64,000 bases of DNA, taken from NCBI GenBank assembly GCA_947179155.2, contig OX359282.1:26801221-26865220 (forward strand). The letters are read 5' to 3'. The stretch's first letter is position 1. The number at the start of each line of letters is the position of its first letter. Both the position numbers and the translations under genes were made by a program. Under the pieces are notes generated by a model that did no database searches, was not told the DNA's origin, and was given only the letters and a program-made list of their open reading frames with translations. Below are positions 24,993-37,485 of this stretch, in pieces. The DNA is from Hedera helix (lineage: Eukaryota; Streptophyta; Magnoliopsida; Apiales; Araliaceae).

Positions 24993-26904
24993 ATGTCGCT
25001 GAGGATAAAGGCGGTGGTGGACAAATTCGTGGAGGAGCTAAAGGAAGCGCTGGATGCAGACATACAGGACAGGATAATGAAGGAAAGGGAGATGCAGAGT
25101 TACATCAAAGAGCGCGAACGGGAGGTCGCCGAACGGGAAGCCGCCTGGAAGGCCGAGCTTTCTCCCCGTGAGGTTTGCACATTGAATCCAATCCATTTTA
25201 TTGCTTGCTACTGCTTGATTTTATTCCATAGAAATTTCAAATGAATAAAATTGAAAATATTAGTTTCATATTTTTTTTATTTTTTTTTTTGATAACGTGG
25301 AGTTTCCAACCGCAGTCCGACTAATTTTCCACCCGAACTAGCTTTCAGCAGGCTTACGTCTACGGTCTGCGGTCCGTGCCCCTGTGATCTTTGCATGCTT
25401 AACATTTGCAGTTGGTGGGATTCGATCCCAAAACGTCCAAGACGTTGGTGTTTACTGCTCGCCCCGAGTTTACTGCTCACCCTGTGTTGCTTATGAAAAT
25501 AGCATAAATTTTAAAGCAACAAAAAGAATGAATTGTGTAGTAGGGACATTGAAATTGGATTGATGGTGGTGTGTGTTTTGGTTGTGTGTTTATATCTTGT
25601 GCTTATAGAAGTGGAGTTAAGTTGGTTTGATAAAGTATTACTTCCCGCTTATCCTTGCTTTGAATTATATTTTAGAAAGGAAAATTATTAGTATTCTTGC
25701 TATTGTTTATGCTGGCAATTGTTCTTTTAGTCTTTGTTTTCTGTTCTTGGCCATTAGTTTGAACTTTGTACATTTGATTATATTCATTTGAAGTGGTTGG
25801 ATACTAGGATGTAATTTACACCACTAGTCCAGTGGGCACTTGGTCATTGGATAGCTTGGAACGTAATTGTTAATCTGCCTACATGTGCTAGGTATTGTCT
25901 TCCTCAGATTGTACAATTCTAAGACATTTCTGTAGGAACCATAGAGATACCTCAGAATTGGTTGATTGTCCATATTACTACTGGCCCAGGCAGTAATCAC
26001 ATAGGCATTTTTGGACTATTCACACCCAGGCAGTGACCTTTAACAATGATACCCTGGAACTATGAGCATTTGAGCTGTGTAGTGTCAGCTGCCATTTTGA
26101 TATTCACGTTTGATGGATGTACATGTACTGGTTTTAGAAGAGCTTGTTACTCTTGCATTGCCTCATTATGATATTATGGTCTTTTTTTCTGAAGGAATAT
26201 CACGAGTAACCTTGAGTGCCAGTAATTATTCATAGTTCATAAATAAAGATGTTCTTGCAAGTGGCCCCCAGTCTAGGGAAAAGCTGGTTCTTGTCATTCT
26301 TAGTTTTCATACAAGTGATACATGTATCATAACAAAGAATGTATAAACAACTGTACTTGTAGAACTGATGTTTTATCTGCAAAAATCATCACTAGCACCA
26401 CTTCGTTATGTACTTGTGTTCTTTGACATCTTCTCTTTCATTCATTCCAACTTTAATATTTTTCAAGCCACGTGTTTTCCCCCTTCTTTTGTAATACTGA
26501 ATCTCCCAGCCCTTGCATCTAATCAGTAATGCATAATAACTAACTTATTTTCTCCTAATACGTTTGTTTTTACCTTTTAATCCAAAACTGATTAGAACAT
26601 GAATCTGAATTAAGAATTTTTTTCCTATGCAAATATATGTTGTTGCTAAGCTATCCTTTGCAGTTGTAGCATACCTTATCAATTGTTTGGCGGAGGAATA
26701 TATTACATTTTTGTAAATCTCCCTTGTTAGCCCCCCTATAGAACATTGTTTATCTTTCAGGCGGAGATTGGTCGACAGGAAGCAAGGCTGAAGATGGAGA
26801 GAGAAAACCTTGAGAAAGAGAAAAGTGTGTTAATGGGAACTGCATTTAATCAAGACAACCAAGACGGCGCTCTTGAAATCACCGTAAGTGGCAAGAAATA
26901 CTGA
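24993..26904 (+). CDS. Small charged coiled-coil protein (two exons, 107 aa), function unknown
   Basis: Exon 1 is 24993-25172 and exon 2 is 26761-26904. The intron starts GTTTGC at 25173 and ends TTTCAG at 26760. The protein is almost all heptad-like K/E/R helix (VDKFVEELKEALDADIQD, EREREVAEREAAWKAEL, ARLKMERENLEKEKSVL), with a short tail NQDNQDGALEITVSGKKY. The start is the first ATG and fits the family start MSLRIK as I recall it from other plants. No signal peptide or membrane segment. I recall homologues continuing after this point with an R-C-L-R-F-S-K-A tail. Here TGA at 26902 is followed in frame by exactly CLRFSKANK, so the natural C-terminus seems cut by about ten residues. A strong donor (GTAAGTGG) at 26884 with an acceptor at 27040 offers an alternative five-residue end (ARDSI). 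Confidence 0.8.
25271..25485 (-). mobile_element. tRNA-derived SINE in intron 1
   Basis: On the minus strand the block has an internal promoter box B-like GGATCGAATCC (plus 25418-25428) and ends in an A-rich tail (plus T-run at 25271-25290). The size (~215 bp) fits plant SINEs. Box A and target duplications are not clear. It lies antisense in the intron of the coiled-coil gene. Confidence 0.6.
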
Positions 26905-26934
26905 TGCCTCCGGTTCTCAAAAGCAAATAAATGA

Positions 26935-28252
26935 GGCATTTTAGAATGATAGCTTACATCAAAATAGTTTTCATTAAATATAGTTGAACGCAATAAAGTA
27001 GGCATACGCTTTTTATAGCATGAATTGAACTTTCTTTCAGGCTCGTGATTCAATTTGACAAGAAATGACCTGCAATTGATGAAACCACTGTGTGACGAAA
27101 GGTGAATTCTTGTTCAATGATTTTGAACTACACTGTGTGGTACTGTAGAGTGATTCGTATTACTATTCTTCTGTTCTTTATGTTGGAGGAAGAGAAAAAT
27201 CTTCAAATATATAAATTGTTGTTTAGCTTTTGAAGATTTTGACTATCTGGGTTTTTCCCCATCTGTACATTGTGAGATTAAAGTTGATCAGAATTGGAAG
27301 CAATCATGCTGATGGGGATCCTCTCCTTCCATAATTGGTACAAGAGTTGCTTGGTCCACTGCAGCTAAAACATCTGTTTGGTTTACAGAAGCAGTGAGGG
27401 AAAAAAATGTAAATGAGAGACTATTTGGTTATGTTGTCCTTAGTTACTTCTTTGTAAGTTAAATAGCTTTAAAAATTGTTGATTATAAATAAAAGTAATT
27501 ATATAAAGATGTTATGTTTCTTTCCACTCGGAAGTTTACTCGTTATGCTATAAAAATTATACTCAATAAGATATAAAAATGGATTATTTATTTATTTGGA
27601 AATTGGTAAAGAATATGAAATATGAGGAGATTACGTTGTATCAATGAAAGGGGATCATAAACACTGGATTAAATTTTTTTAATTTCTCTCACGTGTTTAT
27701 CAAAATGACAAACAAATCAAAAGGAAATTGATATTTTCACATATTTTTGATATTTTTACGTGCTCTCCTCTCACATGAGCATGAAGTAGTTCTCACTTTA
27801 ATGTGAGAGGGAATTATATAGAAATATCAAAAACACATATAGAAATTAGAAAATATCGTAGCCTAATTAGTAAGATGCCCTCTTTGACCAACTGTAGTCA
27901 TAACAAAATTGTTTTCAATTTGTACTTGTAATTTGGCCCCTTAAAACAGTAATAAGTGAATGTTTCTCTTGTTAATGGGAATTGAGGAACAGCTAGCAAT
28001 TGACCAGAAAAGAGAAAAAAAACGAAGAAGCAATTAATAATCTGAAATTAGTAGTAACTAGTGAGTTAGTGGGGGGAGGGAGTTACTGACAGTTACCATC
28101 CATCCCCCTTCAAAGTTCAAAATCCCCCGCCCTGTTTTATGCTCTCAAACTCACTAGTACTAATGGTATTACACTAGTAATACACCTACTCCGGAACTGC
28201 AGAATTTTACTTGCAAGAAATACTCTATTTTAAACTGTTGAGAAGATAAATA
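26935..28252. other. 3' flank of coiled-coil gene and intergenic DNA
   Basis: Contains the possible alternative exon 27041-27058 and 3' UTR. A hairpin-forming inverted repeat at about 27735-27845 (CATATTTTTGATATTT and CTCTCACAT arms) looks like a small MITE. The last ~170 bases are the polygalacturonase 5' flank, without a clear TATA box. Confidence 0.5.
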
Positions 28253-31159
28253 ATGTGCATCATCAAACTACTGTTTTTGCTCTTCATCTTGTTATTATGC
28301 TGCAAATCCTTTGTCCGGGCCGGAATTCGGGAGAGAATTTTAGGATCCTTGGACGTTGTTGGAGGAGGGAGAAAAAACGTGACACCTGATTTACAACAGC
28401 CAGGAGCAAGAGCAAGCAGTAGCTCTACGCTTTTCAATGTTAAGAGCTTCGGAGCCCATGCCAATGGCCGCACTGATGATACCAAAGTATGTTTGTGATC
28501 CTTCCCTTCTTTTTACCCCTCCCCTTTCCTTTGGAAGAATTGAAACCCTTTATTCATAAAAAAACAAAGAAGTAGAAAAAGAAAAGAACAGGGCAAGAAT
28601 GGTAGAATTAATTCTAAGAAAATGGCATATAAATCTTTGTTGTTGTAGTGGTTCTTCTGCAGCTTGTTAGACGGCACATAGCAACTAGAGGTAAATTTTG
28701 GTACAATAAATCTTTTTGGACAACTTTATAGTACTTGTATACTCTTCACCTCACCTGCATTTGATAGTATGTGGTAAATTTCGTCTTACTACCTCTGTCC
28801 GATATCTTGTGTCGAGGTGAACTTAAAATGTTAGTTTTAGGTTTATGCCTGTACTTGCAATAATAAGATTTTTGAACATAGACATTATGCCCAATGCATT
28901 ACTCTATAATATTACAGTCCTTTAATCCACTCAATATTCCTAGATTGTAATCATAAATACTTGTGTAGTTGGTATAAGTAGATCGTAATCTTTAAAAGTG
29001 ACAAGAGCACCTATAGGTTGAAGAAACAAAGCAATAAAGTTTTTGCCAGTCAAGAAATCAAGCCTTATTTAGATTGATAAATTGCTTTTATCTACCACTT
29101 AGACTAAGTAGGTAGATACTGTGGTCACTAGTGATTAATTTGCATACAACTGCGGTTTTGGTTCCAGGCCTTCAAGGCAGCATGGAAGGAGGCATGCAGA
29201 TCCAATGGTACAGTATATCTTCTGATACCGAAAGGAACATACTTGATTGGACCTATTAAATTTGCAGGCCCCTGCCAAAATGTATCATTACTAATCATAC
29301 GGATGAAGGCAAGTTTACAATTTCAGTTAGCTCCTATAAAATTCTCTCACTTATCTATATATGTTGGTGTTAAATTCTTTGATCTAACAAAATTGCAGGG
29401 ATATTTGAAGGCTACGACAGACTTGTCGAAGTATGGATATAGTGCTGGTTGGGTCGAATTTGGAAGGGTGGATGGATTGATCTTGACTGGAGGAGGAACT
29501 TTTGATGGCCAAGGTGCAAGAGCCTGGCCCTTCAACAAGTGCTTTAGTAACTCCAGTTGCAAACTTCTTCCAACGGTAAGTATTATAGCTATGATAATAC
29601 AAATTACTCATTATCTAAAGTGCCTAATACGCTTACCTCTTTAGCAAAAATTGCACAATTATTTCACTAGGCACCATATCCGCTACTACCAAGTAGTATG
29701 TGTAATGCAAAATGCTGTTTTTGTTTTATCCTGCGTTGCTTATGTAGTATGCAGGATGTGGAATTGTAAATGAGGATTATATGATGCTAAATTGGCATAT
29801 AACCAGTAAAGTACGCCAATAAACATGGCATTTTGGTCCAAGCAAAATTTTGCTTGCCTAAATCAGTCTCTTCAACAGTTCCAAATAGAAAACAAAGCTA
29901 CCGCAATGGGCATCACCCCCATGCAGCATTGCTTAATTTGCTTGTGATGGCGTTTGAATATGAATGCGGAGCCTAGAACTGCTAGATCAGCAGCAAAAAT
30001 TCTGCCTAAGACTAAAGGCTAATAACAATTGAATCCATAAAAGAGAGGGAAAAAACCACTAACTAGAGACCATCTCTGCTTTCAGAATCTGAAGTTTGTG
30101 GCGATGAATAGAACTATTGTTCGGGGCATCAGATCACTGAATAGTAAGTTTTTCCACATAGCACTAGTAGAGTGCAAGAACTTCAAAGGCAATGGAATTA
30201 AAATATCTGCACCAGCAAACAGTCCTAATACCGATGGAATTCATATTGAGAGGAGTTCTGCAGTTCATATCTCCCAGTCACTTATTGGTACTGGCGATGA
30301 CTGCATTTCTGTTGGACAAGGGAATTCTCAAGTCACCATCACAAGCATCACTTGTGGACCTGGTCACGGTATCAGGTACAGATAAAAAAAAATTGGTACT
30401 AGTGGCTCTATTATATTTTTTCAATCATATTTCTTTTAGAATCTGCTTTGCACATTGATTTGATTTAGCCTAAAATTGCTTACGAATGCCTAAAAAGCGT
30501 TGGAAGTTTGGGAAAATATCCGAATGAAGAAGATGTGAGTGGACTGATTGTCAGAGACTGTATCATGCACGGCACCACAAATGGCATTCGGATTAAGACA
30601 TGGCCTAACTCTCCTTGTCAAAGTGCAGCCACTAATATGACATTTGAGAACATTGTTATGAACAATGTGACTAATCCAATCATAATTGATCAGTCATATT
30701 GCCCATTCACTTCTTGTGCTTCACTGGTAAACTCTAAATCCCTCTGTAGTTGAATTTGTCCTCTTTATCATTGAAAAAATTAAACGTTGTGTTTGTGAGT
30801 TAAATAAGCTGCATTTCAAATAAGTTGCTTGTAGACAAACAAGGTTCTAAAGTACGTTTGGACAACCAAACACACCAAACGCTTCATAAATTAGTAAACG
30901 AACAACCACTAACAATAGACTACTACTGCAGGAACCTTCTCGGGTGAAGCTAAGTGACATATATTTCAAGAACATAAGGGGGACTTCATCTTCTGCAGTT
31001 GCAGTGACGTTGGAGTGTAGCAAAGGGATTCCTTGCCAGAACATTTACATGGAAAATGTGGACTTGAAGCTGTCATCTGGAGAAAAACACGCGACTTCCT
31101 CGTGTAAAAATGCTAGAGTTAAATACATTGGCACCCAAATTCCACCCCCATGTAATTAA
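28253..31159 (+). CDS. Exopolygalacturonase-like GH28 pectinase, six exons, 432 aa
   Basis: Exons: 28253-28486, 29168-29308, 29399-29575, 30086-30375, 30498-30726, 30932-31159. Residues 1-23 form a hydrophobic signal peptide (MCIIKLLFLLFILLLCCKSF), so it is probably secreted to the cell wall, where GH28 enzymes hydrolyse alpha-1,4-galacturonan. All four GH28 signatures are present: NTDG (in SPNTDGIHIE), GDDC (GTGDDCISVG), GHG (CGPGHGIS) and RIK (NGIRIKTWPN), giving the catalytic aspartates and histidine. The text GPIKFAGPC and TTDLSKYG fits the pollen/exo-type plant clade; exo versus endo action is inferred. Intron 2 starts GC (GCAAGT) instead of GT. The intron 4 acceptor (CCTAAAAAG) lacks a pyrimidine tract. 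The frame is otherwise intact, so the gene may be functional. Confidence 0.9.
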
Positions 31160-32795
31160 TATTTTGTCCGATTAATTTCTAGCTAGGAAGTTTTCAAGGA
31201 CGGACTTCAAAATGGCCAATGCAAATGATGATCTTTTAAACTAGTGTAGTTTTATCATCTTCTTTGATTAGTGCATGGCTTACAACAGATTGGCAATAGC
31301 ATATATACTGATATTTTTAATTTTTCTGAGTTTCGTTCGAGCTTCAAAAACTTTGTTTGGGCTAATCAAGCTCAAACACAAGTTTATAAACAAACTTATT
31401 AACTAATGGCTCAATATAAATCGATGCGTTTGAGCATGTAAACTTAATTATAAGAGCTCCAAACAAAATGCATTCAACTTAAAAGAATTTAGGTAGCAAT
31501 GCTAGTTACAAAGACGATCAGAGATTTTATACAAATTAATTGAGTGTTGGTCACCAAATTAATTTCGAGTTAACACCGAGTTAGTTTCAAGTTCATCTGA
31601 TATCATGTATGTCATGTTTACAGTTATATCAAACTTTTCGTATTATTTGTTGTATTATTACAAGAATATACATGTGTTAAAAAATATTTACAATAATTTT
31701 AATATACTTTCAATTCTTCAATTTCATGCTTAATGTATTATTATAATTTATATTATACTATTTATTTTCAAATTAAAATATCAAATATCACACACTACAA
31801 TTTTAGATTGTATCATACCTTGCACGAATTATCAGTATAGTATTATTAAAATATTTTGTACTTTTAACCATTAAATCACGTTTAATCAAATATAAAGAGA
31901 GTTTATTGAAAGATAGAGAAAGTTCATATGGAATATGCTAAGAGTCAAAAATTGATCTCAAATGATGTTATACTAAATATCTGAGTAAAAAATGTAGTGG
32001 CCAATAAAAGGTCATCTCGTTGAGTTTTTCTTTTCATTTGTTTTGGTAAGATATTTTGAATATTTTATAGAATTTGTATTTGGGATATCAAGTTAATACT
32101 TCTATGATAAAATCTATACTTAGGTTATCAAAATAAAAGTTTTTTTTTCTATTTTTGTTTTAAAAAGAATCTATCTTCAATGATTCTAGAACTCATTTTT
32201 AATTTTAAAAATATTTAATTTAATTATAAAAGTTAAATTAAAATATTTATTATGAGACGGATAAAGTAATTAAATTTTTGGTAACGCGACATTATTCGAC
32301 AACAAATTTGATAGCCCGTGCACAGAATAATTTATATCACTTTTTTTCACAAATATTTGATAATTTTTATTGATATATGGTTATTATTTTTTATTGACAC
32401 AATACATATATAATGTTGACGATAATTTGGATCACATCATATTTACAATTATATAATATATTAAATAGAAATAAATAAAGAATAATGAATGAACACTTAA
32501 TCTTCTAACACAATTAAAGCGAATTTAATTACTTTTATTATTTAGTGATTGAAAATTAAAAATTAATTGTCAAGTAGTAACTTTGAAATTACAATAAGTT
32601 TTAGTATTTCAATAAGAAACTTTTTATATTATTCCTCCATGATTCAAATATATTTAATTGCAATTTTTAATTACCGTATTAATGATCGTCTAAGTTAACT
32701 CATGAATATTTGAGTTAACTCATTAATTAGTTGTCAATTATAATGAACTAACTCGGGTGGTCATGAGGCAGGATTATTGGTCATATTTTTATATG
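31160..32795. other. AT-rich intergenic DNA, no gene seen
   Basis: No coding frame. The stretch 32297-32460 is a diverged direct repeat of 32796-32940 (both have CCCGTGCA followed by an AT-rich ...AATATTTGATAATTTT), suggesting two copies of one small element. Confidence 0.45.
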
Positions 32796-33143
32796 CTAGT
32801 TTGACACCCGTGCAAGGTAAGGGTTAATTTTTATTATTTTTCACTAATATTTGATAATTTTATATTAACTTATATTTATCATTTTTTATTGACATAATAT
32901 ATATATAATATTAAAAATAATTTGAATCAACATATAATTTTTATTATTTGAAGAAAAAAATTCCATAGTCTTTCTCCATAATTTAAAAAAAAATAATTAT
33001 AATTTTTAGTTATCGTATTAAATATAATATTGACCGTTCGAGTTAACTGATGATCACTCAAGTTAACACATTTTATTTGATGAGTTAATTTAGATGGTTA
33101 TGAAGTATGATTGTTGGTCATGGTTTTATATATAAAGTATAGA
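32796..33143 (-). mobile_element. Small non-autonomous Helitron-like candidate
   Basis: Read on the minus strand it starts A|TCTATACTTTATATATAAAA, which matches the TC(T)...TATACT style of plant Helitron 5' ends. It ends with a weak CCC...GGG hairpin followed by CTAG at 32796. The base after CTAG is C, not the usual T, and the hairpin is imperfect. No coding capacity. Confidence 0.35.
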
Positions 33144-33387
33144 TAGGTATAAATGTGAAATTGTGAACCAATATAATAATTAGGAATGACAATGGGGCAG
33201 AGATTACACATCTCACCTCATTTCTGGTCTTATAAAAAAAATTCATACCTATTCTCCACATAAATTAAAATTTAAGAATCATCTCCATCCCCACAGGAGT
33301 AAACCCTCCACGGAGAATTTATATCATCGCGGAAATTAATATTTTGAAAGTTTTTTAAATAAATAAATTAACTTTAGTTATATTTAC

Positions 33388-35422
33388 TATAAGACCTCAA
33401 ATTTTAATAAATAGATTTCAAATTTTCTTAACAGTAAGGTGTTAAATTAACAAAAATTAAATTTTAGGATGTTATATGCAAAAAATTTATGTCGGACAAT
33501 ATTCGTTCTGTCGGGGAATATTCATTCTGTCGAGGAATATTCGTTCTGTCGGGGAATATTCGTACAACGGCGCCGAAATATTCAGTTATGAGTGGACCCC
33601 ACAATGAAATATTATTGGATGAAGAAAAAGATAGCAGTAGCCTTTCTAAATAAAAATGGTAAACGATATTATCACTTTTAACTGTTAAAATACCCAGTGA
33701 TAAAAGTATAGTAACATATGGTATTTTACTATAGCACGCGATATTTTACTGTATATCATGGTATTGCATAGTAGCACACGATATTACACAATATTTAAAT
33801 TATTGAATTAATAAAGTAGCTATTGCACAGTATTTCATCAATAATTGTCATTACACAGCATTTTACATTATTGAATCAATAATTATCATTACATAATATT
33901 TTACATTATTGATTGCACAGTGTTCCATATCATTGAATCAATAATTGTCATAATGCACAGCATCTTGCATTATTGAGCCAATAATTGTTACAGTAGTAGT
34001 TACGGGTATTAAACAATTAAACAGATTTATTATTTGAAAAACACGGTATGTTTAATAATTGAGATATTAAATTAATAAAATAATATAAAAATGTGTAACA
34101 CACGTAAATGTGTAACGCGTGTAAATGTGTAACACACGTAAATGTGTAACGCGTATAAATGTGTAACACGTGTAGGTGTGAACGCGTGATAGTCATTGAG
34201 CGGTGCAGATTAAAGTGTGAAACGTGTGTTGGTTGATGAATGGTCAGATTAAAAGATGAGATTAAAATGTGTAACGTGTGTGTGAAAAAGTTGGTTAGGC
34301 TCTGGCTATAAATAGGGGGCTTAGCATAAGGAGTTTCATACATTCTTCACTCAATCTTCTTTCCACTCTCTAGATATTTCTTAGTATAAGTGTCTCAATA
34401 AGTATATTAAAATTATCTAAGCGTTGAAGATCTGGAAGGGTACGAGTATTGTTCAAGTAAGTTTTTCTTTTAAAAGTTATATAAACACTCACACACACAT
34501 CAGTTTATAACTCTTCCTTTAGAAGACTCTTCTATTATAAGATTTGTTTTGAAAAGCTTCCTTTGAAAGATTTTACTTTGAAAAATTATTTTCTTTAAAA
34601 ATTATTTTGAAGTATATTCACTTGGATGATTTTATATACATAAAATTGGTATGTGTTACCTACTAATTAAATTATGAATATACATATAGGTTAATCAACC
34701 TCAGAAAAGCTGTATTTAGTCACAAGATAAGGTAAGTGATATCATTTTCTTTCAAACTCTTAAACTTATTACGGTAAGGAGTATCATTCTTTTCATCATC
34801 ATAAAGGGATATCAATTACTTTCTTATTTGTAAGGATACCATCTTTTTCATCTTCTATCACTGAAAGAAAATATCTCATTTACACCTATAATGTTATTAA
34901 ACGTTGAAAATTCTTGAATTAATAATTCATTAATATTCACTTAATAGTTTGCACTTCATCTAATACCCTTTGACAAGAACATTCCTATTAAATTTCCATC
35001 ATCATATTTGGACTGTGAACTTATGGATTTTGAACTTTTGAACTGTGGACATTTATTTGGACTATGAACTTATTGACCATGAACTTTTTAACTGTGGACA
35101 TTTATTTGAACTGTGAACAGTTTGGACTAATTCCTTGTACCGTAAATCTTACCGTTGAACTTCTTCGTATGGATCTTGGACATTACTCTTGGACTCGAAC
35201 ACATTTTTCTATAAATCATGTTGATAATTTAGACATTATTTGAATATGGACAAAGTTAATTGTTAACTCTTCATATTATTGTTTATCTTGTTTCTTCTGT
35301 TCATTATTTATATTCCTGTTGTTATTTCAATCATCAAGTATTAGGTTGTTCTGAATATCTGTAGCCTGGGGCACAGATGATATGTTAAAGATAATATGGG
35401 ATAAATGCGATATAATTATTGG
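33388..35422 (+). mobile_element. Diverged, truncated relative of solo LTRs A and B
   Basis: Starts TATAAGACCTC, matching TGTAAGACCCC, and follows the same order of landmarks. These are the TCGGGGAATATTCG block, ATTATTGAATCAATAATTG words, a TATA box at about 34305-34314, the GGAAGATTT block, ACGGTAAGG units and the CTGAATATCTG(T)GGCC block. It stops at 35422, where the hAT-like sequence begins. It also carries repeats of AAATGTGTAAC(A/G)C(A/G)CGT at about 34087-34180 not seen in A or B. Confidence 0.75.
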
Positions 35423-35674
35423 TAGGGCTGTAAATGGTAACCGGAAAATTCGTATTCGTCCGCATTCGTATTCGAAAAAAAACGGATATTATTCGCATTC
35501 GGAAAAAAACGGATATATCTGTATTCGGTTTAAAGGTATCCGCAAATAAACGGATACGAATATGGATATAGGCGTATTCGTATTCGTTTAATATCTGTCC
35601 GTAAATATATCCGGCGGATATCCGGAATCCGATATCCGAATTCGGATCCGTATCCGGAATTCATATCCGAATAA

Positions 35675-35676
<2 letters not shown>
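35423..35676 (+). mobile_element. hAT-like transposon end with subterminal repeats
   Basis: Starts TAGGGCTGTAAATGG, resembling Ac/hAT termini (TAGGGATGAAAACGG). It is followed by a dense field of short CGGATA/TATCCG and ATTCGTATTCG words in both orientations, typical of the subterminal transposase-binding region. The other end and an 8-bp duplication were not found, so this may be a terminal fragment. It truncates the LTR fragment to its left. Confidence 0.5.

Positions 35677-35714
<38 letters not shown>
35677..35714. repeat. TA dinucleotide microsatellite
   Basis: An uninterrupted run of alternating TA after the hAT-like block. Confidence 0.9.
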
Positions 35715-35717
<3 letters not shown>

Positions 35718-36019
35718 AGCAAAATAATTTCTTTTAAGTTTTAAGTGGTCTTCCTAATATAATAATTAGTTTTCACTATCATACGAAAATTATTTTTAAA
35801 ATATGTCATTTCACTTCTAAAAATTAGAAAATAACACTTTTATTATAATATTAATAAATTGATTTAAGTATAGTTATGGAATTTTTACTATTATAAAGTT
35901 AAAATATCTCAAATGTATTATTTAACAAGCGTTATAAATATCATTTAACAAATGTTACAATATAACTTTTGGATCATTTAACAAGTGTTATAAATATCAT
36001 TTAAATGTTATAATTATAG

Positions 36020-37480
36020 ATTATAAATATTCATACACACTACAATATTGCTCTAAATATATAAAACGGTTATCAACTTATTAATGGACATCAAACTTTA
36101 ATAAGTAGATCATTCATTTTAAAATTTAGGATTTTAAAAATAATAAAATTTTATTTAAATTATAATTTAGAGTATTGATTATTGTATTTATTACAAATAA
36201 ATAAATTAACATTCATTCATTAATGAACTATACTTTAAAACTTATTATTTTTTTTCCTTTATTCTAGTTATATATAGTGTTACAATATATCTAAAATACA
36301 TCATTTAACAAGTGTTATAAATATCATTTAAATGATAATTATATATTATAAATATATGATATCCATTAATAAGTAGAGCATTTATTTTTGAATTTAGGAT
36401 TTAAAAAATAATGAAAACTTATTTGAATTATAATATAGAGCATTGATTATTGTATTTATTAAAAATAAATGAATTAATATTCATTCATTAATGAACTATA
36501 CTTTAAAACTCATTATTTTTTCCTCTTATTTTAGTTATATATAGTGTTATAATATATCTAAAATATATCATTTAACAAGTTTTATAAATATTATTTAAAT
36601 GTTATAATTATATATTATAAATATTCATACAAACTACAGTATTACTCCAAATTAACACATAAACTGAACATCTACTTATTAATAAGCATCTAAATATTAA
36701 TAAGTAGAGCATTCATTTTGAATTTAAGATTTCAAAAATAATGAAAACTTATTTAAATTATAATTTAGAGCATTGATTATTATATTTATTAAAAATAAAT
36801 AAATTAACATTCAGTCATTAATGAACTATACTTTAAAACTCATTATTTTTTCCTCTTATTCTAGTTATATATAGTGTTACAATATATCTAAAATATATCA
36901 TTTAACAAGTTTTATAAATATAATTTAAATATTATAATTATAGATTATAAATATTCATACACACTACAGTATTACTCCAAATTAACACATAAAATGAACA
37001 TCTATTTATTAATGGACATCTAAACATTAATAAGTAGAGCATTCATTTTGAATTTAGGATTTCAAAAATAATAAAAACTTATTTACATTATAATTTAGAA
37101 CATTGATTATTGTATTTATTAAAAATAAATAAATTAACATTCATTCATTAATGAACTATACTTTAAAACTCATTATTTTTTTTCATTATTATGGTTATAT
37201 ATAGTGTTACAACATATCTAAAATGTATCATTTAACAAGTGTTATAAATATAATTTAAATGTTATAATTATAGATTATAAATGTTCATACACACTACAGT
37301 ATTATTTCAAATTAACATATAAAATAGGTATCTATTTATTAATGAACGTCTAAACATTAATAAGTAGAGCATTCATTTTGAATTTTAAAAATAATGAAAA
37401 CTTATTTGAATTGTAATTTAGAGTATTGATTATTGTATTTATTAAAAATAAATAAATTAACATTCATTTATTAATATGTA
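36020..37480. repeat. ~330-bp AT-rich tandem repeat, about 4-5 units
   Basis: The landmark ATTAATAAGTAGAGCATTCA and its variants recur near 36095, 36370, 36693, 37023 and 37357. Each is followed by AATGAACTATACTTTAAAAC and ATTTAACAAGTGTTATAAAT in the same order. The second unit is shorter. The array runs up to the target site of the Tat element at 37481. No coding capacity. Confidence 0.8.
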
Positions 37481-37485
37481 CTAGT

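Noticed and set aside
25418..25428. Possible tRNA gene (box B-like)
   Set aside because: No cloverleaf or anticodon arm; A-tail and size indicate a SINE.
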